From the NCBI GenBank assembly GCA_916700875.1, contig CAKAKS010000062.1, forward strand, positions 3,497,373 to 3,561,372: 64,000 nucleotides of DNA, written 5' to 3'. The DNA comes from Sebastes aleutianus. Its lineage: Eukaryota; Chordata; Actinopteri; Perciformes; Sebastidae. The notes beneath the pieces were generated by a model that did not search any database, had not been told where the DNA came from, and was given only the letters and a program-made list of their open reading frames with translations. Position 1 is the first letter of the stretch, and every line of letters begins with the position of its first letter. The position numbers were made by a program, and so were the translations under genes. Shown piece by piece: positions 22,486-32,209 of the stretch.

Positions 22486-22624
22486 TTTGTGTCTGAGAGT
22501 CCAGGTTCATTACTGAAGTTCAGAAAATCATCTTTAGACTGATCATTCTTCATAGACAGACAGCCAGAGACTAGAGACTCTGCTCTGTCCTCCTCTTCCT
22601 CCACACCATCACTCATCTTCTGAT
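22486..22624 (-). CDS. NLR A start exon
   Basis: After acceptor GACTTCAG and an 8-bp untranslated leader, ATG (22,616-22,614) opens MSDGVEEEEDRAESLVSGCL then SMKNDQSKDDFLNFSNEPG, ending SDT plus two bases. The start is chosen because the same ATG is conserved in gene B and the 5'UTR exon upstream has an in-frame stop. The C-terminal half is a diverged copy of the 39-residue repeat. Confidence 0.8.
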
Positions 22625-22725
22625 CTGAAGTCAGTCTGACAGGTTAAACAGGAACACTGACTTTGAGCTTAGAACATTTAACGGAAACAAGCTTGTGCAA
22701 GAGTCACAGGACTGAGAGAACAGGA

Positions 22726-22834
<109 letters not shown>

Positions 22835-23068
22835 ACAGTATAATAAAAGCATCCAGCATTCACCTGATCAGTGCTCTTTAAATCTCTGCTTGTTTTCTTG
22901 GGTTACAGCAGGTTTAATGAGGATTATTCAGCCAGTCATAACTTTGTGTTCACAGAAGAATCAAACTGTTGAGTTCATTCTAACATTTCTCTCCTCTACA
23001 GTCCACAGGGAGGAAACTGACTCAGACACTTTGACAGTAAAGTTATAAAATGTTGGATTAACACTCAC

Positions 23069-23125
23069 CCTGCTTCAATCTTCCATCTTCATCCTTCTGC
23101 TCTGTTCACTCAAAATGGAGTCATT
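23069..23125 (-). other. 5'UTR exon 1 of NLR A with upstream ORF
   Basis: A strong donor (GCAGG|GTGAGT, exon end 23,069) is conserved with gene B. The exon contains ATG AAG ATG GAA GAT TGA (23,092-23,075), a five-codon upstream ORF ending six bases before the donor. The 5' end of the exon is a guess. Because of the stop, this ATG cannot start the NLR protein. Confidence 0.5.
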
Positions 23126-23137
23126 GGACTAACTGAA

Positions 23138-23150
23138 CAGTTTCACTTTT
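23138..23150 (-). promoter_or_regulatory. ISRE/IRF-like site upstream of NLR A
   Basis: The - strand reads AAAAGTGAAACTG, one mismatch from the interferon-stimulated response element core GAAANNGAAACT. It lies about 60 bp upstream of the upstream ORF. The gene B equivalent (63,696-63,708) is weaker (GAAGAGTGAAAAT). Regulation by interferon is inference. Confidence 0.35.
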
Positions 23151-23169
23151 AGTGTTCCCTTCCTGTTCT

Positions 23170-24187
23170 CATGTACTCGCATCACTTGGCCAGTGTGGCT
23201 CCTCCCCTCTCCATTTACAGGAAATCTTTGCCCTTTGAGTTTATCTATGAGGGCGCGTGTGTATAGCTCACACAAATCAGCTTTCTAACACAGTGTGTTT
23301 ATGAGAATCTCTTTTGGCTTGAACAGGTTGTATTAAAATGAGTTTTGGTCAAATGTTATCTAATTTGTATGTTTAAATCATGTCAATAAATCAGGTTTGT
23401 TGAATACTAATGTGCTTTTATAGTTTTTTTTTTTCTTCCAGAATTATATGACGATTTTTCTGAACATCTGGAAGAAAAATTATTCTTTCTGTTGCACGAT
23501 AAAAAAAAAAAAAAATTTCATAATCTAAACATAGATGTTAGCCAGAAATGACACATCTTTCTTGCTCAATTGGTACAACAAGAACCTACACTTTGAAATG
23601 TATTATATTATTATCTTATTAGTAATATTTGTATGTTTCTTCCAGTATTTCATGTTTCCATGAAAAATAATGTGTAAATGTTCATCTTTTTTTATTTTTA
23701 CAAAAAGAGAGAAGACATAAATCATTTCCAGCAACCTGGATTTGGAAATATAATCCCAAATTCTCTACTCGTCACAAGTTTAAGTTACTAGTTACTTATT
23801 TCTTAAAGACGTGTTGATTGAATTTCACATGTCAGTATTTCAGAATTAGTGGAAGCTTATCATTAATAGTATAGTTTAACAAAAATGTATTTTTATTTTC
23901 GTGTCACACTATCAAGTGTCAGATTGACTAAAGACACAGTCTCAACAGATAATGACTAGCCTGACTGAGAAGATGATCATGCAGTATAAAGTTTAAATGT
24001 TTATATCTCATTCAAAAAGTAATTACATCAGGGACAACTATTTTTAAATAGTAAACAGTATTTCGTAATTGTTAATTCAATTAACTATATTTTTTGGAAT
24101 CTTTTCCTTGAACTTTCTACAGAACACATATTTTGGCATTGCAATTGGGTTTCAATTAGTATATATTATAGGTTCAATGTCAGTATA
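23170..24187. other. Upstream flank of NLR A
   Basis: No gene was found. AT-rich sequence; the first 400 bp matches 63,760-64,000 and, more distantly, 3,825-4,440 and 41,970-42,500. A poly(A) stretch lies near 23,502-23,515. Confidence 0.6.
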
Positions 24188-24236
24188 GCAGTTGTTAGCT
24201 AATGTAGCTAACAACTAACTAAACCTAGTTATCTTA

Positions 24237-24828
24237 GAGTGTGTTCCAATCCGCGTACTTCTGTACTTACACTCACTATTTTGAGTGCATAAGTGCGTTC
24301 ACACTGGGAAGTACGGCAAAATGCAGTGCACTCAAAGTACCTGGATGTTGTACTCAAAACGGTCAGATCGTTGAGTGTGGAACGCTGGACACTTTCCACA
24401 CTCAATTGTCGCCATCTTGGCTACGTAGCGGAAGGGGCGGGACCACGACCACTATTCAAACATACATAGATAACAGAATAAAACAATACAATACGTAAAC
24501 ATACCGGTGCATTTTCAGCCAACAGGAGGAAACATCGTAGACGACGACGGAAAAGTAATTTCCACTCTGCTTTCATTTTTTTCTTCAACAAAGCAGGCAG
24601 ATATTTTGGCGGGTAGTTGACGGGTAAAACCTGAAGGAGGCAGCAACGCAACACGAAGGATGCCAGCTGCCGTAAAACGCCGAAGAAGAAGAAGATATCT
24701 TGGCGTCATTTCCGGTCAGTGCGCCGCAGAGTGTTCGATTTGAGACAACCCTACCCCGTTGAAATTTACGCACTACTCAAGTAAGTACAGAGTGCACGAA
24801 GTGGAAGTACGTGGATTGGAACACACTC
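24237..24828. mobile_element. MITE with about 24-bp inverted repeats
   Basis: The left end GAGTGTGTTCCAATCCGCGT is mirrored by ACGTGGATTGGAACACACTC at the right. It interrupts the minisatellite between TTA and CTA, which may be a degraded 3-bp target duplication. The family was not assigned and no transposase is present. Confidence 0.75.
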
Positions 24829-25063
24829 CTAGTAAGTGTAGTTAGCTGAAAGATAATATAGCTAACAAGTAAGTAGACCTAGTTATCTTTGTAAGTGTAG
24901 TTAGCTGACAGGTCATGTTGCTAACAATTAGCTAAACCTAGTTATCTTTATAAGTGCAGTTAGCTGACAGGTAATGAAGCTAACAAGTAAGTAGACCTAG
25001 TTATCTTAGTAAGTGTATTAGCTGACAGGTAATGTAGCAAACAATGAGCTAAACCTAGTTATA

Positions 25064-26325
25064 AGATAAGGTAAGATAAGATAACATGAACCTTTATTAA
25101 TCCCCGGAGGGAAATTCAGGTGTCAAAGCAGCAACATCAGCAAACAGAGTGAATCACAGGAGAGGTAAAGGTATACAAAAATTATAAAGACAATAATAGA
25201 GATATAAAAGATACAGAGTGAATGGGTGAACATAGTGTGTACAGTCCGTCAATAAATAAATAAATGTAGAATGTGCAATAAATAAATAAATGTAATAAGT
25301 ACATATGTGCAGTCAGCAATAAAGTGGTAAATAGGATGTATAGTGTAAAGTGAGTGTAAAGGGCGCCAGATAGTGCATGTTTAAAGGTAGATAGTGCATG
25401 TTTAAAGTTCTTAAAGTCCTAATAGTTCTCATATGGGGGTCAGCCTTGGTTGTGGAGCCTGATGGCTACCAGCATGAAGGACTGACCCAGGCGCTTTGTG
25501 TTATGCCGAGGAGGGATGAGTCTGTGGCTGAAGGTGCTCCTCATCTTGACTAGCTCATCATGGAGGGTGTGGGAGGGGTTATCCAGGATAGCGTCCAGCT
25601 TCCTGCTCATCCTGCCCCCTGCCACCACCTCCAGATCTTCTAGCTCAGATCCAACCACAGAGCTAGCCTTCCTCACCAGCCTGTTCAGTCTGTTGGCATC
25701 CCTTGTGTTCGTGTTACCCCCCCAACATACCACAGCAAAAAAGAGAACACTGGCTACTACAGACTGGTAAAACATCTGCAGCAGCCTATTACATACATTA
25801 AAAGACCTGAGCCTCCTCAGGAAGAACAGTTTGCTCCGTCCCTTCCTGTAGAGGGCCTCGGTGTTGTCAGTCGAATCCAGTCTACTGTTCATATGTACTC
25901 CCAGGAACTTGTAGGTGTCCACCACCTCCACCTCCTCCCCTCGGATGGTGATGGGAGTTGGGGGCCTCGTGCTCCGCCGGAAGTCCACCACCAGCTCCTT
26001 GGGCTTTCCAATGTTGAGCTGGAGGTGATTGTTATCACACCACCCTATGAAGTTCTCCACCAGGGCTCTGTACTCCTCCTCGTTGTCATCCGTGATGCAG
26101 CTGACGATGGAGGAGTCATCGGAGAACTTCTGTAGGTGGCACGTACCCGAGTTGAAGCGGAAGTCGGAGGTGTAGGTGGTGAACAGGAAGGGAGACAACA
26201 CAGTTCCTTTGGGGGCGCCGGTGTTGCTCACCAGCACATCTGACAGGCTGCCCTGCAGTCTGACATACTGTGGTCTGCTGGTGAGGTAGTCTGCTGCTGC
26301 CTCCTGGGGAAGGGTGCTGGGTATA
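25064..26325 (-). pseudogene. 5'-truncated LINE with reverse-transcriptase C-terminal half (L2/CR1-like)
   Basis: An uninterrupted frame from about 26,320 to the stop near 25,440 contains the RT segment GAPKGTVLSPFLFTTYTSDF, the catalytic FSDDSS motif and NHLQLNIGKPKELVVDFRR, then KFLGVHMNSRLDSTDNTEAL and a cysteine-poor C-terminus. The 3' UTR ends at 25,064 in a TTATC-type repeat. The N-terminal endonuclease and RT fingers are missing, as expected for 5' truncation. FSDD in place of the canonical FADD is tolerated in this clade as far as I recall. It sits inside the minisatellite. It is an open but dead fragment, not a host gene. Confidence 0.85.
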
Positions 26326-26704
26326 TCTTATATATTATCTTCGTAAGTGTAGTTAGCTGACAGGTAATGTAGCTAACAAGTAAGTAGACCTAGTTGTTTT
26401 AGTAAGTGTATTAGCTGACAGGGAAGGTAGCTAACAATGAGCTAAACCTAGTTATCTTAGTAAGTGTAGTTAGTTGACAGGTAATGTAGCTAACGACTAA
26501 CCAGTGGTGGCTGGTGGAAATCTTTCTAGGTAGGGCTGTGCCACATCCAATCAATTTCAGCAAACATCCCGGTATGATTTAATGCAAAAAAGTGAAGGTA
26601 TCAAAAACACATTACTACTCTGCAGTTAAATAATAAAACAATTATTTTATTCCAACAGGAGCAGTAAAGAATGCTTAGAAAAACACAACAGTATAACATA
26701 CACT

Positions 26705-27240
26705 CAGTGTTGGAAAGTAACTAAGTACATTTACTCAAGTATTGTACTTTTGAGGTATTTGTACTTTACATGAGTATTTCCATGTTCTGCTACTTTCTAC
26801 TTGTACTCCACTACATCTCAGAAGGAAATATTGTACTTTTTACTCCATTACATTGATTTAATAACTTTAGTTACTTTACAGATTCAGATTATTAATACAA
26901 AAATATAATCAATGAATAAATGATGATGTATTATTATAGATTAAACTACCCAGCAGTATATAAAGTCATTAAAATGAGCTCCACCTTTACCAGCTGCAAC
27001 ATTAAAGTGATGAACACATTAATGCATCAATAAGTACAGTTTAATCCAATAACATACATTATTCTGCATAATGTGTACTCTTATGTTTGGTACTTTAAGT
27101 ATATTCATATGCTAATATTTTTGCACTTTTACTGAAGTAGGATTTTGAATGCAGGACCCTTACTTGTAACAGAGCATTTCTACATGGTAGTATTGCTACT
27201 TTTACTGAAGTAAAAGATCTGAGTACTTCTTCCACCACTG
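26705..27240. mobile_element. Fish MITE with CAGTGKTGGAA termini
   Basis: Starts CAGTGTTGGAAAGTAACTAA and ends GAGTACTTCTTCCACCACTG. This is a very widespread teleost hAT-type repeat built of TAAGTACTTTTACT-like words. Non-autonomous. Confidence 0.7.
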
Positions 27241-27524
27241 CATGTGTAATAATAATAATAACATTACAATAATAAACATGTAATACAATACTAATGTAAT
27301 AAATCAATATAACATATAATAGAAATGTTTACATAATGTGATCCCCCTGTTAACCTTGCTTTGTTTGGGAAACCAATAGTGAGGTAAAGATCAGGTTAAG
27401 TAAACATGAAGTCTAATTAGGAATAGCCTACTTCTGTTACATCCTGAGGCTATTCAGACACCTGAATGTACATAAACATGGGACTCTAGTGCTCTGAGGT
27501 GTAGAAAAGGTAATATTTATACAC

Positions 27525-27835
27525 CAGTCGCTATATCGTGACAGTAGTACATGAAACGGGTAACCTGAAAAAAATCATGTGCCTCTTTGTCCTCCGGTGC
27601 TCCTAACGGCATCTACAAGATTTCACAGACTGGAGGAAAACAAGCAGTCAGAGCTGATCTGAGGTCTGCTGTCCAGCTGCTGTCTATGAGAGCCAGCTGT
27701 CAATCACTCGCGAACTCCGACCAAACGGTCAAACTAGGCAGCGCTGATCAAATATGAATCAATATTATGTTACGTTAATGCCTATTTCTCTCCTCAGATG
27801 TTTTCAGAATCATCCTGTAGTGCACGGTTTAGCTG
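27525..27835. repeat. Dispersed repeat family R2, copy 2 (inverted)
   Basis: Opposite orientation to the copy at 17,745-17,950, with an additional central segment of about 100 bp. Confidence 0.65.
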
Positions 27836-28214
27836 TAAAATGAGAAAGTTTGTGACGACGCCGCCGCCATTGTGAAATCTGGTGAAGGAACGCCAAGTGC
27901 CGGTCACATGACCGGAACACAGCCAATAGGAACGCTCTCTCTCAATGAAATGACCTGTGATTGGTCAAAGTCTCCCGTCACGGGCTAGGTTTTCTAAAGC
28001 CTTAAAACAGAGCCATGAGGAGGTGCAGAAGTCTAGTTATCTCTCAGAACACTTGAATTACAATATGCTGAAAGGTAATTATGGAATTTTTGCCCAATGA
28101 TGCCAAAAATATACTGCCTACTGCCACTTTAATACTACATGAAATAGTTTGTGTGTGGCTGTCTGGCTCAGGGAGGGCGGTGCCCTAGTGCCCTTTATTG
28201 GCCAGCCGCCCCTG

Positions 28215-30816
28215 ATAATGGTACACGGTCAACCACAGGACTGTTCACTTTGCTACTGTACATGTATTGATTTGATGAATGCATTCACTGAGCTTTACTG
28301 TTGTGGTATGGTGTAGTCAGGATATTTGGGTAGCTGGTTGATGTGTTCGTAGTGCCTCACACTGACAGTCTTGCACAAACACACACACAAGCTCAGCATC
28401 AAGAAGTACTTGCAGTGATTTTGAAAAAGAAAACAAATGAAAGTAAGTCAATTCTGCACTCAGGTTTAGGATTTTTATGAATCGAAACTTGTCTGAGAAG
28501 ATGAGATGCAACTCCCTGTTTAATTTCCACTTATTTCATGTTTGCATCAATCTAAAAACATATGCCAAATGTTCATGTGGGCTATATGATTTTTTTTCTT
28601 CCAGTATCGTCAAAAGTTTTAATGTTCTGATTACTTTTAGGAACGTTTTGAGCATACATGTCATCGAATGAACAATAATGTCAAATTTACTGTATATTAT
28701 GCAACTTTTCCCTCCCAGAGATATGGAATTGGACATGGTGTTTAACCTGAAAAGTTCCCAGCAGCAGGGGGCCCCTTATCATTCACCTGACTGTCTACCA
28801 GCATCTGAGGTAGACAACCAAACCAAACTGGGAGACAAGGAAGATGAATGTTGTTAGGATGATGAATGGTTAAGTGATATTATATTAACTACTATTTCAA
28901 AAATCAGAAATAATGAATCTCCAAATGCCACAAATAGTAAATTAACATTTAAAAATTAAGAAAAAAATGATCTAGTAAAACAAATATTCAATTGTGAGTG
29001 ATGATCAAATTAAAAAAGAGTGAAAAACAAAAAAATGTTTTCAGTATGGTCTAAATATTACCTCGCAAGTGTTAGGTCATATTTACAAGTTTTCCCCATA
29101 CATTTGTAAAACGTACAAAAAGATTTGCTTAGAAAATATTAATTCTGAGGACTGCATATTACTGTGTATACAGTAAGTATCTCCATTCTCTGGGTTGGTT
29201 ACACAGTACAGACTGAATGAACAGTGAAGCTGTGCTGCCCTCCAGTGGACAACAGGGAACTCTGACTGTTTCTTTCACTCTTTCCCTTTTTAGAATAATA
29301 TCCCAAATTACTGGAAATCTGCTGTGAGAAAAAAAGAAAACGTAAGCATACGAGAACTTAACATTCCACTGTGACTGCATGCTATCACTGTGCATATAAA
29401 GAGTTAATTTGCAAAAACAAATAAAAGCCAAACCAACACCAGTTTTAATGGATAGTCTCCTGAGTGCACTATATAAAAAAAGAATGTTTAGCTAAATTAA
29501 AAAAATAAATAGATATCTTTTTAAAACATTCAAACTTAGCTAAAATCTGCAAAGGCCTTTACGTCTTTTTTAATTTCTGCATGTGGTGATTGACAAGGTC
29601 ATATTTATGAATAATTTTGAGGGACGCATCCTTAACCTTATTCACTATTTACTATTTATTTATGAGGAAGCATCAAGACCTTCTTCCAATAGCCTATATA
29701 TCATTTACAAACCGATTCCAATGTGCCATGACATCTGGAATAGAGACAACATCTTTTGAAATAGGGTGAGAAAAGGTTTGGGGATTTTTTTCCAAAGAAG
29801 AGAGATTTTTTATTTATTTATATATATATATAAATGATACTGAGATTTGGTAATGCTTTATTTCAACCAGTTTTACTCTTTTTTTATATTTCGATCTCCC
29901 TCTTGCCTCTCAAAAATAGACCAGCCTCCACTGACCTTTATTATGCACAATGCTCTATTTGTGTGCTGAATTCTCAACTCGTCCACAATCACTAGATATT
30001 GCTCACATTATATCCACATGAAAAAAAAGCTAATGTAAAAACAAAATAGCCACTCAAATGCACAAAAGCCGAAAATGGCATGCCCTTTATAAATCACAGT
30101 CCACCTGGAAATGTGCGCACGTGGATCAGCCTCATATCCCGCCCTCTACACGCCCACATTCAGCCATAAATGGATGATGCAAAGCACCTGTACCATACAT
30201 GGCTTCTGTTGCCATTATGGTGGATGAATAGTATACATCATGATATCTCACATAGTGAGCAGGAGGTCTGGGGGAGGACCCCTGGAATTTTTTTTTCATT
30301 CTGATGAATAGTTATGCATCAATTCATGGTCGAAATGTATTCATTTATGTAAAGGAAACCCCCAAATTCAGGCAGCAGGGGACAATGTGAAAATATAATG
30401 AAATATAATGCAGTGAGGCTCTAAATCATTCTGTGTCACTTTCAAATATGTATTCCCCTGGGGATCAACTTGTCTCATCTCTGCTGAGTCAACACACATG
30501 TAGGCGTGATTTCCTCTTCCTTCCTCTTTAAGTGTCTTTTGTTTGGGGAAGTAACCTCTTTAAATGTGTATGTGGCACCTATTCACCTTTATGATACATT
30601 CAGTCATTAGAATTCATTTCTAACTTTAATAATCGCTCATGTGTTTTAGCAAGATTTCTGCTCATGTTCAAAACTTTCTGCACATTCAAAACATGTCCCA
30701 CATATCTGTGTTCCTGGAGAAGTCGTACTATTTTGAGAAAAAAAGTAATATTTTCATTAGAATAAAGTCGTAACTTAGTGAGAATGAAGTCATAATATTT
30801 TAAGAGGTCATAATAT
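28215..30816. other. AT-rich intergenic DNA; one weak exon candidate
   Basis: No convincing gene. A + strand stretch at 28,725-28,858 after a TTTCCCTCCCAG acceptor-like site is open for 44 codons from ATG (MELDMVFNLKSSQQQGAPYH...) to TAG. Without a recognisable homologue or partner exon I do not call it. The 90-codon - strand frame at 29,159-29,431 shows no family features. Confidence 0.4.
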
Positions 30817-31026
30817 AGGCGCCTGGTTAGCTCAGTTGGTAGAGCGGGCGCCCATGTAAAAGGCGCCCGCTCTGTTACATGGGCGGGCGCCTGGTGGCCC
30901 GGGTTCGAATCCGGCCTGTGGCCCTTTCCGCATCCACTCTCTCTCTCTCTCCCCCCTTTCCAAGTCTCTATCCACTGTCAATAAAAATGGTCAAAATGGC
31001 CCCCAAAAAATAACTTAAAAAAAAAG
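30817..31026 (+). mobile_element. tRNA-derived SINE with perfect 15-bp target duplication
   Basis: An A-box region (GGTTAGCTCAGTTGGTAGAG) and a B box (GGGTTCGAATCC) mark an internal pol III promoter. The body continues into CCCTTTCCGCATCC, a CTCTCT tract and an AATAAAAATGG...-A-rich tail. The flanks AAGAGGTCATAATAT at 30,802-30,816 and 31,027-31,041 are identical, defining the insertion exactly. Between the boxes is an 11-bp perfect palindrome (GAGCGGGCGCC/GGCGCCCGCTC) that replaces a normal anticodon arm, so this is not a functional tRNA. Confidence 0.9.
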
Positions 31027-31384
31027 AAGAGGTCATAATATTGTAGGGTCCCTTATTAACATAGCTACGAGGCATGAACCCGTTTCGCTGGTACTTTATT
31101 CCTCAGGCTACTGTGAGCCGTAGCCAACACCAAAACAACAAACCCATCTACTTTACAGGGTGCTATCTACATTAGCAACTCACTTATCACATCTCCTGCT
31201 CCTCGTCTCACACACACACACACACACACAACCGCAAACTACCAAGGCCCATGGAAAGGAGGCTGGGTCACGGGCGGACACTGGTCTTGGGGTATGGAGT
31301 ATAACGCAGTGTAACTTAAGCTGCGGTCGTGCGTTGCCATTGGCTCAATTACGGCGAGTGCTGACCAAATTTTACTGTTGTACC

Positions 31385-31925
31385 CATGGATGTATTAAAA
31401 GAACTGTATACAGCGTTGGAGGCGGAGCCCCGGTCATTCCTATGAGAGTTGCTCATTGGCGCAAGAAGCCTAAATGGCTCGACTTCCGTCTGGAAAAGTA
31501 CCCGGATCTTGGCGGAGTAGTTTCCGAGATGATTGGGCGGAGTAGTGTCCGCTCTGTCACATGACTTGGTCACGGGGTCCCAACGTCACACCGTCGTCAC
31601 GGCTTGCGCTCCAGCCTCGGTCTGGGTCTCACTCACATGAACGGAGGAAGGGAAATAACTCTGGATTCGGCAATTAGTGCGTATTACAACTTTAAAAACT
31701 ATTTTTTTTAAATAAGGGCTAATAGAGTGTTCGTACTGGGGAGTTGATTCACCCTTAAAAAAAAATTATCCGCTGAGTTATAGCAACTCTTTCCCAATGT
31801 CAGTGTATGGGAAAAAGTGTTTTTGGGCCCAATGCATCACGTGACTGAAACAGAAGTTGCAGTACCGCCGTTTGGCCACTACAAAAGTCGGAATCGACGA
31901 CCGGCACACTTCCTGGAGGCTTGGT
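31385..31925 (+). repeat. Interspersed repeat shared with both NLR 3' flanks
   Basis: CATGGATGTATTAAAAGAACTG...GGAGGCGGAGCC..., ending near CTTCCTGGAGGCTTGGTTGTACC. Shorter copies are at about 4,890-5,305 and 43,026-43,437. Short complementary GGAGGCTGGGTCACG/CGTGACCCAGCCTCC segments at 31,258 and 31,961 flank it. Confidence 0.6.
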
Positions 31926-32209
31926 TGTACCCCAAAGATATGACTTGTTGATGACGCGTGACCCAGCCTCCCTCAATAGGCCTTGCGAACTACTAGGAAC
32001 AACAACAACAACCCTCCCTCCGAAAGCCTCTGCCAATCACATGTGGCTATCTCACACAAATCACTGTCATAGGTAACTGATATGAGTGACAGGCTGCACA
32101 GCCTCTGAGAACACACAACTTCACAGGCAATGCTACGTTCATTGACATCATGGACAACTCACTAACTGCAATAACAGACCTTTTGACTTTAGCTGCAGAT
32201 AACACAGTC

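Larger units (their letters stand above)
5616..22616 (-). pseudogene. NLR-C (NLRC3-like) gene A, RING-FISNA-NACHT-LRR, frameshifted
   Basis: Exons 5' to 3' (coding parts): 22616-22486, 21243-21127, 20802-20686, 19733-19617, 18478-18240, 16687-14905, 13320-13144, 10288-10115, 9248-9075, 8348-8175, 7538-7365, 5628-5616. All have AG/GT borders and compatible phases. Domains in order are an acidic start peptide, three 39-residue repeats, a C3HC4-type RING, FISNA, NACHT with Walker A (GVSGVGKT) and Walker B (FIFDGLDE), winged helix/HD2, and ten ribonuclease-inhibitor-type LRRs. Compared with gene B, one inserted base near 16,676 brings a stop 11 codons into the NACHT exon. A 2-bp insertion near 16,450 restores frame only after FISNA. 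As written, translation ends at about residue 250, after the RING. Everything else is open, so the lesion is recent or is a sequencing/assembly error. In the living family the protein would be a cytosolic immune sensor. Confidence 0.7.
24188..26508. repeat. Minisatellite (about 57-bp unit, alternating types) split by two insertions
   Basis: Units contain GTAAGTGTAGTTAGCTGACAGG...GCTAACAA... and end in either AAGTAAGTAGACCTAGTTATC or ATTAGCTAAACCTAGTTATC; the two endings alternate, giving a roughly 115-bp higher-order unit. Blocks are 24,188-24,236, 24,829-25,063 and 26,336-26,508, separated by a MITE and a LINE fragment. Confidence 0.75.
26512..28214. mobile_element. hAT-like composite with nested elements
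   Basis: The left end CAGTGGTGGCTGGTGGAAAT and the right end ...TTGGCCAGCCGCCCCTG are complementary at their tips (CAGKGGYGGCTGG). No 8-bp target duplication matches, so the ends may belong to different copies. The interval also contains the element at 26,705-27,240 and an R2 repeat copy. Confidence 0.5.

Noticed and set aside
25498..26135. + strand frames over the LINE
   Set aside because: Antisense shadows of the reverse-transcriptase frame.
26512..28214. Single complete hAT transposon
   Set aside because: The tips pair, but no 8-bp target duplication is found and the interior is a mosaic; kept only as a low-confidence composite.
30829..30915. tRNA gene
   Set aside because: A and B boxes are present but the anticodon arm is replaced by a palindrome; the SINE tail and target duplication show a retroposon.
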